In this document: in pieces, positions 9,215-17,661 of the stretch
Layout of the letters: every line of letters begins with the position of its first letter
Position numbering within the stretch: the stretch's first letter is position 1
DNA from: Bacillus sp. N13C7
GTDB lineage: Bacteria; Bacillota; Bacilli; Bacillales; Bacillaceae
Direction of reading: 5' to 3'
NCBI RefSeq assembly: GCF_026790065.1
Contig: NZ_JALAMO010000005.1
Location: forward strand, 124,001 to 188,000
Length of the DNA stretch: 64,000 nt
Notes under the pieces: model-generated
The model's input: the letters and a program-made list of their open reading frames with translations, nothing else
Databases searched by the model: none
Told to the model about the DNA's origin: nothing
Position numbers and translations under genes: made by a program

Positions 9215-11633
9215 ATTGTTCTGTATGAAGGCGCCAGACAGCTGTAACCTTGCCTGATTCCTCTTCATCAATCAAGAAAGAGCCATTGCTGTATCTGTCG
9301 TTTGTCCGCAAGTCTTTTGCCAGCAGTTCTTTTCTGTCGCCTTTTTCAGTTTCTGCCATAAATCGCTGATCAAGACCGCAAGCGAACACTGAGACGACAC
9401 GGTGAGGATTCTTCTTCAGTTCCCTTAACATAACGACACCGCGTTTTGCGCGGGATGTTTTTTCAAACTCAGAAAGGCTCATGCGTTTCACCGCTCCCCG
9501 CTGAGTGAACAATACAATTGAATCAGATTCCTGAAGGATCTCTCCGGAGACAACAAAGTCATCTTCTTTTAAGTTAATCCCTTTGACACCTGCCGCACGC
9601 GCGCCAACTACATTTACTTCGTCTTCTCCAAACCATAGGCCGTACCCTAGATGAGTCGCCATAAAGATCTGGCTTTCCCCATTTGTCACATGTACATCGA
9701 TCAGTTCATCTTCACCCTTTAGATTTAAGGCCACAAGCGCCTTAGAATATCGCTGTGCTTTATAATGGGTAAGTTCTGTCTTTTTCACCATGCCGTTTTT
9801 CGTAAAGAACAAAAGATATGCCGACGGATCAAATTCTTTTATCGGTATAGCCTTTACAATCGTTTCATCACGGTCAATAGTGATCATATTTGAAAAATGC
9901 TGGCCCATGTCCTTCCATCTGATATCAGGCAGCTGGTGAACCGGACAATAGATATAGCTTCCTTTGTTCGTAAAGAGCAGCAGCACATCCGTCGTATTCA
10001 TTTCAAACTGATGCAGCATTCTGTCCGTATCTTTCATTCCGAAATCCTGACCGTTAGAAGCGGCAAATGACCGCTGGCTCGTACGTTTCAGGTAACCATC
10101 CTTTGTAACAGTCACATATACATCCTCAGACGCAACCATCACTTCAAGGTTAATTTTAATTTCCTCAATTTTTTCTTCAATCACTGAGCGTCTCGCATCT
10201 GCATATTTCTTTTTCAGTGCTTTTAAGCTGTTTGTGATCACTTTTAAGAGCTTTTTATCGTTGCTTAAAATAGATTCAAGCTCTTCAATCTTTTTGCCAA
10301 GCTCTTCTGCCTCTTCCTTCAGCGCTGTGATATCTGTGTTTGTTAAACGGTATAGCTGCAATGACACGATCGCTTCAGCCTGAGGCTCTGTAAATTCATA
10401 TTTCGCAATCAAATTATTTTTAGCGTCACGTTTATCGCTGGAAGAACGAATTGTTGCAATCACTTCATCCAAAATGGACAAAGCTTTCATGAGACCTTCT
10501 ACGATGTGGTGTCTGTCTTTTGCTTTTTGAAGCTCGTAAACGGATCGGTTTGTGACGACTTCCTTTTGGTGGCCGATATATGCGTCCAAAATAGACGGCA
10601 GGCTCATCAGCATCGGACGGCGGTTATGGATGGCCACCATATTAAAGTTATATGTGATCTGCAAATCGGTATTTTTATATAAGAAATTCAAAATACCTTT
10701 GGCATCTGCTTCTTTCTTCAGTTCAATGACTACTCTCAGCCCTGTTCGATCCGTTTCATCACGAACCTCCGAGATGCCCTCAACCTTTTTATCAATGCGG
10801 AATTCGTCCATTTTTTTCACAAGGTTTGCTTTGTTTACTTCAAATGGAATTTCAGTAATGACAATTTGTTCTCGTCCGCCTCTGATTGTTTCAATTTCAG
10901 CTTTTCCGCGGATAATGATTTTCCCTTTTCCGGTTTCGTAAGCTTTTTTTATGCCGTCAACGCCTTGTATAATACCGCCTGTTGGAAAATCAGGACCTTT
11001 AATGACTTCCATAAGTTCATCAACAGAGCAAGATGGCATTTGAATGCGCTTGATGACAGCATCAATGACTTCTCCCAGGTGGTGAGGGGGAATGTCGGTT
11101 GCGTATCCTGCTGAAATCCCGGTAGATCCATTGACCAATAGGTTAGGAAACATTGCCGGGAGTACGACAGGCTCCTTGCTTGTATCATCGAAGTTCGGCA
11201 CAAATTCAACTGTATTTTTGTCAATGTCCCGAAGTAGCTCAGAAGCGATTGGAGATAATCTCGCTTCTGTATAACGCATGGCTGCCGGGGGATCTCCGTC
11301 GATGCTTCCGTTGTTCCCATGCATTTCGATTAACACATTTCGCACTTTCCAATCCTGGCTCATACGCACCATTGCTTCATAAACCGAACTGTCACCGTGC
11401 GGATGATAGTTACCGATAACGTTACCGACCGTTTTGGCCGCTTTTCTGAAGTTTTTATCAAACGTATTTCCGTCAGTATGCATCGCATACAGAATTCTGC
11501 GCTGCACCGGCTTTAAGCCGTCTCTCGCATCTGGAAGCGCCCTGTCTTGAATAATATATTTACTATAGCGTCCAAAACGGTCGCCGATGACCTCTTCTAA
11601 TGGTAAATCATGAAATAATTCTGGCTGTGACAA
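9213..11633 (-). CDS. parC: DNA topoisomerase IV subunit A (ParC/GrlA)
   Basis: An 806-residue type IIA topoisomerase subunit that breaks and rejoins DNA to unlink daughter chromosomes. The winged-helix/tower core (about 1-490) contains the catalytic Tyr121 in [13 protein letters not shown]; the quinolone-resistance region reads [12 protein letters not shown], which looks wild type. The C-terminal part forms the beta-pinwheel DNA-wrapping domain. It starts three bases after parE, so the two subunits are translated from one message. GyrA is excluded by the parE neighbour and by ParC-like length and C-terminal repeats. Confidence 0.96.
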   Translation of the reverse strand: MSQPELFHDLPLEEVIGDRFGRYSKYIIQDRALPDARDGLKPVQRRILYAMHTDGNTFDKNFRKAAKTVGNVIGNYHPHGDSSVYEAMVRMSQDWKVRNVLIEMHGNNGSIDGDPPAAMRYTEARLSPIASELLRDIDKNTVEFVPNFDDTSKEPVVLPAMFPNLLVNGSTGISAGYATDIPPHHLGEVIDAVIKRIQMPSCSVDELMEVIKGPDFPTGGIIQGVDGIKKAYETGKGKIIIRGKAEIETIRGGREQIVITEIPFEVNKANLVKKMDEFRIDKKVEGISEVRDETDRTGLRVVIELKKEADAKGILNFLYKNTDLQITYNFNMVAIHNRRPMLMSLPSILDAYIGHQKEVVTNRSVYELQKAKDRHHIVEGLMKALSILDEVIATIRSSSDKRDAKNNLIAKYEFTEPQAEAIVSLQLYRLTNTDITALKEEAEELGKKIEELESILSNDKKLLKVITNSLKALKKKYADARRSVIEEKIEEIKINLEVMVASEDVYVTVTKDGYLKRTSQRSFAASNGQDFGMKDTDRMLHQFEMNTTDVLLLFTNKGSYIYCPVHQLPDIRWKDMGQHFSNMITIDRDETIVKAIPIKEFDPSAYLLFFTKNGMVKKTELTHYKAQRYSKALVALNLKGEDELIDVHVTNGESQIFMATHLGYGLWFGEDEVNVVGARAAGVKGINLKEDDFVVSGEILQESDSIVLFTQRGAVKRMSLSEFEKTSRAKRGVVMLRELKKNPHRVVSVFACGLDQRFMAETEKGDRKELLAKDLRTNDRYSNGSFLIDEEESGKVTAVWRLHTEQ

Positions 11634-11636
11634 TCA

Positions 11637-13604
11637 TTATACCTCCTCAGCGACCGATAAGTTTTCATTTTCTAAAATATTGCTCTCTTCATCTAAGCCG
11701 AAAGCGACGTTTTTCTCAATCCACTTTCTGCGCGGCTCTACTTTGTCTCCCATTAACGTCGTCACACGTCTCTCTACGCGTGCCGCATCGTCGATTTTGA
11801 CCCTTACAAGCGTGCGGGACTCCGGATTCATCGTCGTTTCCCATAGCTGGTCTGCGTTCATCTCTCCAAGACCCTTGTACCGCTGAATGGTATAGCCCTT
11901 GCCGACTTTTTTCAAGACATCATCCATCTCTTCATCAGACCAAGCATATTCAATGATTTCCTTTTTCCCGCTTCCTTTGCTGACCTTATATAAAGGTGGC
12001 AATGCTATGAACACCTTGCCATGCTCAATGAGCGGCTTCATATAACGATAGAAAAAGGTGAGAAGCAGCACTTGAATATGAGCGCCGTCAGTATCCGCAT
12101 CGGTCATAATGATGATTTTGTCATAGTTGATGTCATCGATTGAGAAATCCGCTCCGACACCCCCGCCGATCGCATGTATGATTGTATTGATCTCTTCATT
12201 TTTAAAGATATCAGCAAGCTTAGCTTTCTCCGTATTAATGACTTTACCGCGTAAAGGCAGTACCGCTTGGAATCTGCGGTCTCGTCCCTGTTTGGCTGAT
12301 CCGCCTGCTGAATCCCCCTCAACGAGATATAATTCATTTTTTGCAGGGTTTCTTGAACCCGCAGGTGTCAGCTTCCCGCTTAATGTCGCTTCTGATTTTT
12401 TGCGTTTTTTGCCGCTTCTTGCTTCTTCACGGGCTTTTCGTGCCGCTTCTCGCGCCTGGCTAGCTTTGATCGCCTTTTTGACAAGAAGTGTTGCGGTGTC
12501 CCGGTTTTCCTCTAAAAAGTAAGCAAGCTGCTCTGAAACAATTGCGTCAACTGCTGATCTCGCTTCACTAGTTCCGAGCTTTCCTTTTGTTTGTCCTTCA
12601 AATTGAAGAAGTTCCTCAGGAATGCGGACAGAAATAATGGCTGAAAGCCCTTCCCTTATATCGGTGCCTTCCAGGTTTTTATCCTTTTCTTTCAACAAAG
12701 CCACTTTTTTCGCATATTCATTAAAAGCACGTGTCATCGCTGTTTTTGCACCTGACTCATGCGTGCCGCCGTCTTTTGTTCTGACGTTGTTAACAAATGA
12801 CAGGATGTTTTCAGAATAGCCATCATTAAACTGGAACGCAAAGTCCACTTCTATTGAATGGTGCTCTCCCTCAAACGAGACCACTTCAGATAAGACGTCT
12901 TTCTCCTCATTTAAGTAAGCGACAAACGCTTCTATGCCGTTCTCATAATAAAAGACCTCATGCTGGTCATTCCGCTCGTCAATCAGCTCAATTTTTAATC
13001 CTTTTAACAAAAACGCCGATTCTCTTAAGCGCTCAGAAAGCGTTTCAAAATTATAAGTGGTTGTGCTGAACATCGTTGGATCTGGCTTAAAGTGCGTAAG
13101 CGTCCCTGTCTTTTTTGTTTTGCCGATCTTTTCAAGAGATGTAACCGGTTTTCCTCCATTTTCAAATCGCTGCTGATAGACGAAACCGTCCCGCTCAATG
13201 GTAACCGTCAGCCATTCAGATAAAGCATTCACGACAGATGCACCGACTCCGTGCAGCCCTCCGCTTGTCTTATAGCCGCCTTGGCCAAACTTTCCTCCGG
13301 CATGAAGCACAGTTAAAATCACTTCAGGGGTTGGTTTGCCAAGCTTATGCATTCCGGTCGGCATGCCGCGGCCTCTATCCTGTACAGAAATACTGTTGTC
13401 TTTATGTATTTTGACGATAATATGATCTCCATGGCCGGCAAGTACCTCGTCGACAGAGTTATCTACAATTTCATAAACCAAGTGGTGCAAGCCACGCGCG
13501 TCAGTAGAGCCAATATACATACCCGGCCTTTTCCTGACAGCCTCAAGGCCTTCGAGCACCTGTATGGCATCTTCGTTGTAATCAAATTGCTGTTTTCTAG
13601 CCAA
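11637..13604 (-). CDS. parE: DNA topoisomerase IV subunit B (ParE/GrlB)
   Basis: A 655-residue ATPase subunit of topoisomerase IV. The GHKL ATP-binding site is visible (EIVDNSVDEVLAGHGD, then DRGRGMPTGMH and GGLHGVGASVVNALSEW), followed by the transducer domain and the TOPRIM domain with ELYLVEGDSAGGSAKQGRDR and MTDADTDGAHI, which bind magnesium. Begins MARKQQFDYNEDAIQVLEGL after AAAGGGG. Forms an operon with parC. A candidate SOS box lies about 200 bases upstream. Confidence 0.96.
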   Translation of the reverse strand: MARKQQFDYNEDAIQVLEGLEAVRKRPGMYIGSTDARGLHHLVYEIVDNSVDEVLAGHGDHIIVKIHKDNSISVQDRGRGMPTGMHKLGKPTPEVILTVLHAGGKFGQGGYKTSGGLHGVGASVVNALSEWLTVTIERDGFVYQQRFENGGKPVTSLEKIGKTKKTGTLTHFKPDPTMFSTTTYNFETLSERLRESAFLLKGLKIELIDERNDQHEVFYYENGIEAFVAYLNEEKDVLSEVVSFEGEHHSIEVDFAFQFNDGYSENILSFVNNVRTKDGGTHESGAKTAMTRAFNEYAKKVALLKEKDKNLEGTDIREGLSAIISVRIPEELLQFEGQTKGKLGTSEARSAVDAIVSEQLAYFLEENRDTATLLVKKAIKASQAREAARKAREEARSGKKRKKSEATLSGKLTPAGSRNPAKNELYLVEGDSAGGSAKQGRDRRFQAVLPLRGKVINTEKAKLADIFKNEEINTIIHAIGGGVGADFSIDDINYDKIIIMTDADTDGAHIQVLLLTFFYRYMKPLIEHGKVFIALPPLYKVSKGSGKKEIIEYAWSDEEMDDVLKKVGKGYTIQRYKGLGEMNADQLWETTMNPESRTLVRVKIDDAARVERRVTTLMGDKVEPRRKWIEKNVAFGLDEESNILENENLSVAEEV

Positions 13605-13955
13605 ACGTACAAACCCCTTTCAAAAACTAACATTGTCTTTCTCTTTTTCAGTGTTACGCGTCAATAGTATAAAGTATTTTTTATAAACCTAGCCTCAAGC
13701 CGGTACTGCCTTGGACTCCTCATTATAACCAATATGTTTGCGATCGCAACATAGAGCGAACGAATCAGTTCGCAAAACATCGGCTAGTGCTGTTTTTACG
13801 TCATGAGAACGTATGTTTGTTTATTATATATAAAGCAGCAGACCTTCGCAAATCGAACGGCCGAAACCCAGCTGGACAAGGTATTCAAAAAAAGCTGTTC
13901 AAGCTTTATTGTATCTGTTTCACCGTAATACGCAAACAATATCTTAAAATTAAAA
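13605..13955. other. parE upstream region
   Basis: Holds the parEC promoter region, a perfect 12-base palindrome (TTGCGATCGCAA at 13738-13749), a spaced inverted repeat CGAAC-N6-GTTCG just after it, and a candidate SOS box. The plus-strand reading frame through it looks non-coding. Confidence 0.5.
13806..13819. promoter_or_regulatory. candidate LexA (SOS) box upstream of parE
   Basis: AGAACGTATGTTTG matches the Bacillus SOS consensus CGAAC-N4-GTTYG at all but one position. It is about 200 bases from the parE start. The parEC operon has been reported as LexA-controlled in B. subtilis, so this is a plausible site, but the distance makes it uncertain. Confidence 0.45.
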
Positions 13956-13956
13956 A

Positions 13957-13990
13957 GCAAAAATCCTTGAATTTACAAGGATTTTTGCAG
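13957..13990. terminator. yneT terminator
   Basis: GCAAAAATCCTTG pairs with CAAGGATTTTTGC around a short AT loop, just after the yneT stop. Confidence 0.8.
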
Positions 13991-13998
13991 TTCTGCAC

Positions 13999-14409
13999 CT
14001 ATTTTGTTACAGCGTGCGCCACTTTTATGCACAGATCCATGATAACCGTTCTGCCTTTTTCCTTTAGCATCTGGTAAGCTTCTTCGTTTACCAATCCTTG
14101 CTGTGCCCAAAATACTGGAGCATCAGTTTCCAAAAACTCTTTCGCCACGTCTGGAAGCTGTTCTGAGCGCCGGAATACATTGACGATGTCAATCGGGCCG
14201 TCAATCTCCTTTAAAGATGAAACGGCTTTGACACCAAGCGCCTCATCAATTGTAGGATTAACGGGAATGATTTCATAGCCCGCATCCTGCATCGCTTTTG
14301 AAACCATATGGGACGTTCTATCCGGGCGGTCTGAAAGCCCCACTACCGCGATTCGTTTGCTTCTATCAAGAATCTCTTTAATTTCTGCTTTGGATGGGTT
14401 TTGCATCAT
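13999..14409 (-). CDS. yneT: CoA-binding domain protein (YneT)
   Basis: A 136-residue cytoplasmic protein made of a single Rossmann-type CoA-binding domain like that at the N terminus of succinyl-CoA synthetase-type ligases. The glycine-containing loop KRIAVVGLSDRPDRTSHMVS and the later DAPVFWAQQGLVNEEA are typical. There is no ligase or grasp domain, so it probably binds CoA or a nucleotide without catalysis. Two adjacent ATG codons follow AAGGAG; either could start the protein. Physiological role unknown. Confidence 0.85.
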   Translation of the reverse strand: MMQNPSKAEIKEILDRSKRIAVVGLSDRPDRTSHMVSKAMQDAGYEIIPVNPTIDEALGVKAVSSLKEIDGPIDIVNVFRRSEQLPDVAKEFLETDAPVFWAQQGLVNEEAYQMLKEKGRTVIMDLCIKVAHAVTK

Positions 14410-14574
14410 GTACCACTCCTTTTTTATTTATCTTACACGAAAAAAATGAAAGAAATCAAAGTATGATGCATGTTTGATTGGATTTGTAAGCAAACTTTAC
14501 AAAAAACTTGTCATCAGATCATGACATCTCATGTTAAAATAGAAAGAAGGGATTTTGAAAAAGGAGAAATGTAG

Positions 14575-15156
14575 ATGTTAATTGCTTTATTGATTATTTT
14601 GGCCTACCTGATAGGCAGCATTCCAACTGGCTTAATTGTGGGCAAGCTTGCCAAGGGAATTGATATTCGGGAGCATGGAAGCGGCAACTTAGGCGCTACC
14701 AATGCATTCCGTACATTGGGCGTAAAAGCTGGTTCGGTCGTTATAGCCGGGGATATTTTGAAAGGGACGCTGGCGACTGCATTGCCTTTTCTCATGCATG
14801 TTGATATTCATCCGCTTCTTGCAGGAGTCTTTGCGGTTTTAGGACACGTGTTTCCCATCTTCGCCAAATTTAAAGGCGGCAAAGCCGTGGCAACATCCGG
14901 AGGCGTTTTGCTATTTTACGCACCTCTGTTATTTATCACGATGGTCGCGGTATTTTTCATCTTTTTATACTTGACTAAATTTGTTTCTCTGTCATCGATG
15001 TTAACAGGGATCTATACTGTTATATATAGTCTCTTTGTCCATGATAAGTATTTATTGATTGTCGTTACCCTGCTCACTATCTTTGTCATATACAGACACC
15101 GGGCGAACATTAAACGTATTATCAATAAAACAGAACCAAAAGTAAAATGGTTATAA
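14575..15156 (+). CDS. plsY: glycerol-3-phosphate acyltransferase PlsY (YneS)
   Basis: A 193-residue membrane enzyme that transfers the acyl group from acyl-phosphate to glycerol-3-phosphate, the first step of phospholipid synthesis. It has about five membrane segments and the family motifs [16 protein letters not shown] (residues 35-50), [20 protein letters not shown] (about 91-110) and a conserved Ser/Arg loop in the first segment ([15 protein letters not shown]). Preceded by AAAGGAGAAA. Gene order parE-yneT-plsY is conserved in the B. subtilis group. Confidence 0.93.
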   Translation: MLIALLIILAYLIGSIPTGLIVGKLAKGIDIREHGSGNLGATNAFRTLGVKAGSVVIAGDILKGTLATALPFLMHVDIHPLLAGVFAVLGHVFPIFAKFKGGKAVATSGGVLLFYAPLLFITMVAVFFIFLYLTKFVSLSSMLTGIYTVIYSLFVHDKYLLIVVTLLTIFVIYRHRANIKRIINKTEPKVKWL

Positions 15157-15243
15157 ACGTAAAAAACTTCTCTTTTGACACAGAATAGCCTAATACGTTT
15201 ATAATAGAGAAAATTCAACTGAAGAACAAAGGGGTGTTCTGTT

Positions 15244-15531
15244 ATGAATATGACAATTAACGAAGACGCACTGAACTGGTATAAAGAAGAGCTCGATTTA
15301 GAAAGCGGAGACCAGGTTCGCTTTTTCGTCCGCTACGGCGGCTGCAGCAACGTTCAAAAGGGTTTTTCTCTCGGTGTGGCGAAAGATGCCCCACAAGAGG
15401 CTGGAGTCACTGCAGAAGCCGGCGGCATTACTTTCTTTATCGAAGAAAGTGATCTATGGTATTTCGATAACCACGACCTTCTAGTCAGCTATTCAGCGGA
15501 CGCTGATGAACCTGTTTTTGAATACCAATAA
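15244..15531 (+). CDS. yneR: HesB-like protein (YneR)
   Basis: A 95-residue protein of the HesB/YadR/YfhF (iron-sulfur biosynthesis-like) fold: an N-terminal helix with NEDALNWYKEEL, a beta-rich core RFFVRYGGCSNVQKGFSLGV and a C-terminal DLWYFDNHDLLVSY segment. The three cysteines of true A-type iron-sulfur carriers are not all present (only one Cys is seen), so cluster transfer is doubtful. Start ATG follows AAAGGGGTG. Ends at a terminator shared with yneQ on the other strand. Confidence 0.85.
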   Translation: MNMTINEDALNWYKEELDLESGDQVRFFVRYGGCSNVQKGFSLGVAKDAPQEAGVTAEAGGITFFIEESDLWYFDNHDLLVSYSADADEPVFEYQ

Positions 15532-15563
15532 AAAAGAACGCACATTACGTGCGTTCTTTTTTT
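15529..15563. terminator. bidirectional terminator between yneR and yneQ
   Basis: AAGAACGCAC and GTGCGTTCTT arms with flanking A and T runs, usable from both sides. Confidence 0.88.
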
Positions 15564-15861
15564 ACAAATGAAATCGAATAAGATGATCGGTCAGGTTTTC
15601 TTGTTCCAAAATATACTTTTGGGTCTCACCCAGCAGATCAAAGTGAGGAAATCCACTTTTCCTATGTATCCATTCTTTTTTTAAACCGTACGCCTCTCCC
15701 CATTGAATCAGCTTATCAATATCTGCACAGCCGGCTTTTGTCACGGTCTTCGCTTCTGGGAACCGGTCATCCAGCCAGTAATGTGTTAAAAATGCGATTT
15801 CTCCTCTTTTTACCGCTTGTTTCCACCGATTCAGTTCCTCACGTTTCACACCAAACGCCAT
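15562..15861 (-). CDS. yneQ: conserved hypothetical protein (YneQ)
   Basis: A 99-residue soluble protein with conserved-looking patches LTHYWLDDRFPEAKTVTKAG and DKLIQWGEAYGLKKEWIHRK and the end part FPHFDLLGETQKYIL. No catalytic motif is recognised. It lies 15 bases after yneP on the same strand, so the two are probably an operon. Position and length match yneQ. Function unknown. Confidence 0.8.
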   Translation of the reverse strand: MAFGVKREELNRWKQAVKRGEIAFLTHYWLDDRFPEAKTVTKAGCADIDKLIQWGEAYGLKKEWIHRKSGFPHFDLLGETQKYILEQENLTDHLIRFHL

Positions 15862-15876
15862 ATTTCGTTCACTTCC

Positions 15877-16293
15877 CTATTTTTTGGCCTTTTCATATGC
15901 TGCGTGCCAATCAGGGAAAGCTTTGCGAAACTGAATAGGCTTAAAGCTTTCTTTATCCACACAAATATGAGATGAGGTAGCTTCAATAGAAAGCTCACCG
16001 GCCGGATTGTAAATGTGATATCCATAGACGGTTTTAAAGCCGTTGTATTGCTCTATCCACGTGTGCACAACCGCAGTTTCTCCATAATGAAGCGGCTTTT
16101 TATAGGAAATATTGATATCAACGACTGGAGACAGGACACCTCTCTTTTCCATATCGCTGTATAAAAAGCCTAAATCCTTAATCAGGGCCGTTCTGCCGAC
16201 CTCCATCCACACCAGATAATTTGCGTGATAGACGATCCCCATTTGATCTGTTTCTGCGTAACGCACTTCTATTTCTTTTTTTGATACATGCAA
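15877..16293 (-). CDS. yneP: acyl-CoA thioesterase, hotdog fold (YneP)
   Basis: A 138-residue 4-hydroxybenzoyl-CoA thioesterase-type hotdog protein that probably hydrolyses acyl-CoA esters. The signature RYAETDQMGIVYHANYLVWM lies at residues 11-30, with the catalytic Asp16 and the HANY motif that caps the active-site helix; the following GRTALIKDLG is also typical. Operon with yneQ downstream. The preferred substrate cannot be read from the sequence. Confidence 0.88.
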   Translation of the reverse strand: MHVSKKEIEVRYAETDQMGIVYHANYLVWMEVGRTALIKDLGFLYSDMEKRGVLSPVVDINISYKKPLHYGETAVVHTWIEQYNGFKTVYGYHIYNPAGELSIEATSSHICVDKESFKPIQFRKAFPDWHAAYEKAKK

Positions 16294-16353
16294 GATTACT
16301 CTGCTCCCTTAACGTCAATTTAGCCCCATTTTACCATAATCAAATCAGAAAGA

Positions 16354-16380
16354 AAAAAACCAGGTTTCCCTGGTTTTTAA
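16354..16380 (-). terminator. tlp terminator
   Basis: AAAACCAGG and CCTGGTTTTT arms overlapping the end of tlp, followed by T residues on the minus strand. Confidence 0.8.
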
Positions 16381-16628
16381 GAGCGGTATCCGTTTTCTCT
16401 CGCTGCAGATTCGTCTTGAATTTCATTGCGAAACGCTTCGATGCTTTGTTCGCGTCTGGCATTTTTTTCTTTGATGCGCTGCTTATCTTCTCCTGAAGCA
16501 AACTCCATTGATTCTTCTGCTTCTTCCATGTTTTCAATTGTATTTTGTACCATATCCTGCAATTTTTCTACGTTATCAGAACGGTCATCAGGATTAGGCT
16601 GCTGGTATTGATTTTGGTTATTCGTCAT
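16377..16628 (-). CDS. tlp: small acid-soluble spore protein Tlp
   Basis: An 83-residue, highly charged, Cys-free spore core protein rich in Asn, Gln, Glu and Arg. The N-terminal NPDDRSDNVEKLQDMVQNTI motif is the Tlp family signature and the C terminus ENGYRS is typical. Made in the forespore under sigma-G in B. subtilis. Start ATG follows AGGGGGGTAC. It lies 35 bases after sspN, with which it forms the known sspN-tlp operon. Confidence 0.93.
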   Translation of the reverse strand: MTNNQNQYQQPNPDDRSDNVEKLQDMVQNTIENMEEAEESMEFASGEDKQRIKEKNARREQSIEAFRNEIQDESAARENGYRS

Positions 16629-16663
16629 TCGAATGTACCCCCTAGAAATAAATTCGATTCGCG

Positions 16664-16810
16664 TTATTCGCCTTTTGTTTGCATGATGATCGGCTGCTGG
16701 CCGGAAGTATCCTGCATTTTTTCCCCTTTATTGGCTTTATATTTTACAGGCTTTGTACCCAAGTGGCTTGGAGCATATTGAGGCTGACCGTTTTTCTTGT
16801 TGTTTCCCAT
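16664..16810 (-). CDS. sspN: small acid-soluble spore protein N
   Basis: A 48-residue gene on the minus strand. ATG follows GAGGAGGGATAAAC. The product begins MGNNKKNGQPQYAPSHLGT and ends QPIIMQTKGE, which matches SspN, a minor SASP of the spore core expressed in the forespore. It precedes tlp. Confidence 0.92.
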   Translation of the reverse strand: MGNNKKNGQPQYAPSHLGTKPVKYKANKGEKMQDTSGQQPIIMQTKGE

Positions 16811-16874
16811 GTTTATCCCTCCTCAACAGATAGGATTCTCAAAAGGAGGGGTAAACATGAATACAAATTAAAGG

Positions 16875-17000
16875 TTATTTTTGCTTAAATCGCTGTTCAA
16901 GCTTTTCTTCAAGCTGATTCAAATACTCTGTATTGGTCATCAACTCTTTTTTATTTTCCATGACAAGCTCATGAAAAGAACGCTTTCTCATCTTCTTCAC
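16875..17000 (-). CDS. FbpB-like small basic protein
   Basis: A 41-residue basic protein with the core MRKRSFHELVMENKKELMTN followed by TEYLNQLEEKLEQRFKQK. This resembles the Fur-regulated basic protein B family (short proteins with an RKR.F..LV..NK.EL pattern). A GTG at 17000 is preferred because GGAGGT lies seven bases upstream; the ATG nine bases further in is too far. No clear Fur box was found upstream, so iron control is not shown here. It lies between sspN and yneN. Confidence 0.65.
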   Translation of the reverse strand: MKKMRKRSFHELVMENKKELMTNTEYLNQLEEKLEQRFKQK

Positions 17001-17079
17001 TCTTCTCACCTCCGCATATTCTTTTATTTTTTCCAATTCTGAAAACTTGTAAGCGTATCAGAACATAAAAAAACTGAAT

Positions 17080-17592
17080 CTAATCAAGATCCAGTCTTTG
17101 TTCCATTTCTTTTTTTGTCATCGTGCCGATGTGTATGTCTTGAATAACGCCTTTTTCATCTAAGATATACGTCGTTGGGTATGACATCACGTTATAGTCA
17201 GCATTGATTCCTTTTTTATCAATCAGGATAGGAAACGTTAAATCATACGTATCAGCAAACGATTGAACCTGTTGCTCGCTTTTCTCAGCTGAGGTGAAAT
17301 TCACCGCCACAACAGCAAGTTTATCTGCGTGCTCTTTTTGGAGCTGTTCCATCGCCGGCATTTCCTGACGGCACGGCTTACACCAAGTTGCCCAAAAATT
17401 GAGCAGCACTTTTTTTCCTTTTGTGTCCTGTAAGGAGGTTTTCTCCCCTGACAGCGTTTTCAAAGTAAAATGAGGTGCTTGCTGTCCCTCTTCAATCCCG
17501 ACTTCTTTTTTGCTGTATGTTTGATACAAATTCCATCCCATATAACCGGCAAGTATGATAAGCAGGATCCCTGCGAGCCATTTTTTCAGCAT
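17080..17592 (-). CDS. yneN: thiol-disulfide oxidoreductase, ResA/TlpA-like (YneN)
   Basis: A membrane-anchored thioredoxin-fold protein of 170 residues. After a single N-terminal anchor (LAGILLIILAGYMGWNLYQ) comes an AhpC/TSA-type domain facing outside, with GKKVLLNFWATWCKPCRQEM carrying the redox-active Cys-Lys-Pro-Cys pair. The ATG at 17592 is chosen over one nine codons upstream because GGAGGT precedes it by five bases and the length then equals the B. subtilis protein. Probably reduces or exchanges disulfides outside the membrane; substrate unknown. Confidence 0.88.
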   Translation of the reverse strand: MLKKWLAGILLIILAGYMGWNLYQTYSKKEVGIEEGQQAPHFTLKTLSGEKTSLQDTKGKKVLLNFWATWCKPCRQEMPAMEQLQKEHADKLAVVAVNFTSAEKSEQQVQSFADTYDLTFPILIDKKGINADYNVMSYPTTYILDEKGVIQDIHIGTMTKKEMEQRLDLD

Positions 17593-17619
17593 ATGCCACC
17601 TCCGCAGCACATTAGTCAT

Positions 17620-17654
17620 AAAAAGAAGAGAAAGCTGAATGCCTTCTCTTCTAT
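17620..17654 (-). terminator. citB terminator
   Basis: AGAAGAGAAGG and CTTTCTCTTCT arms followed by TTTTT on the minus strand, immediately after the citB stop region. Confidence 0.85.
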
Positions 17655-17661
17655 TGATTCA

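Noticed and set aside
13787-14077. 96-residue plus-strand frame upstream of parE
   Set aside because: Crosses the yneT terminator and the end of yneT; composition looks non-coding.
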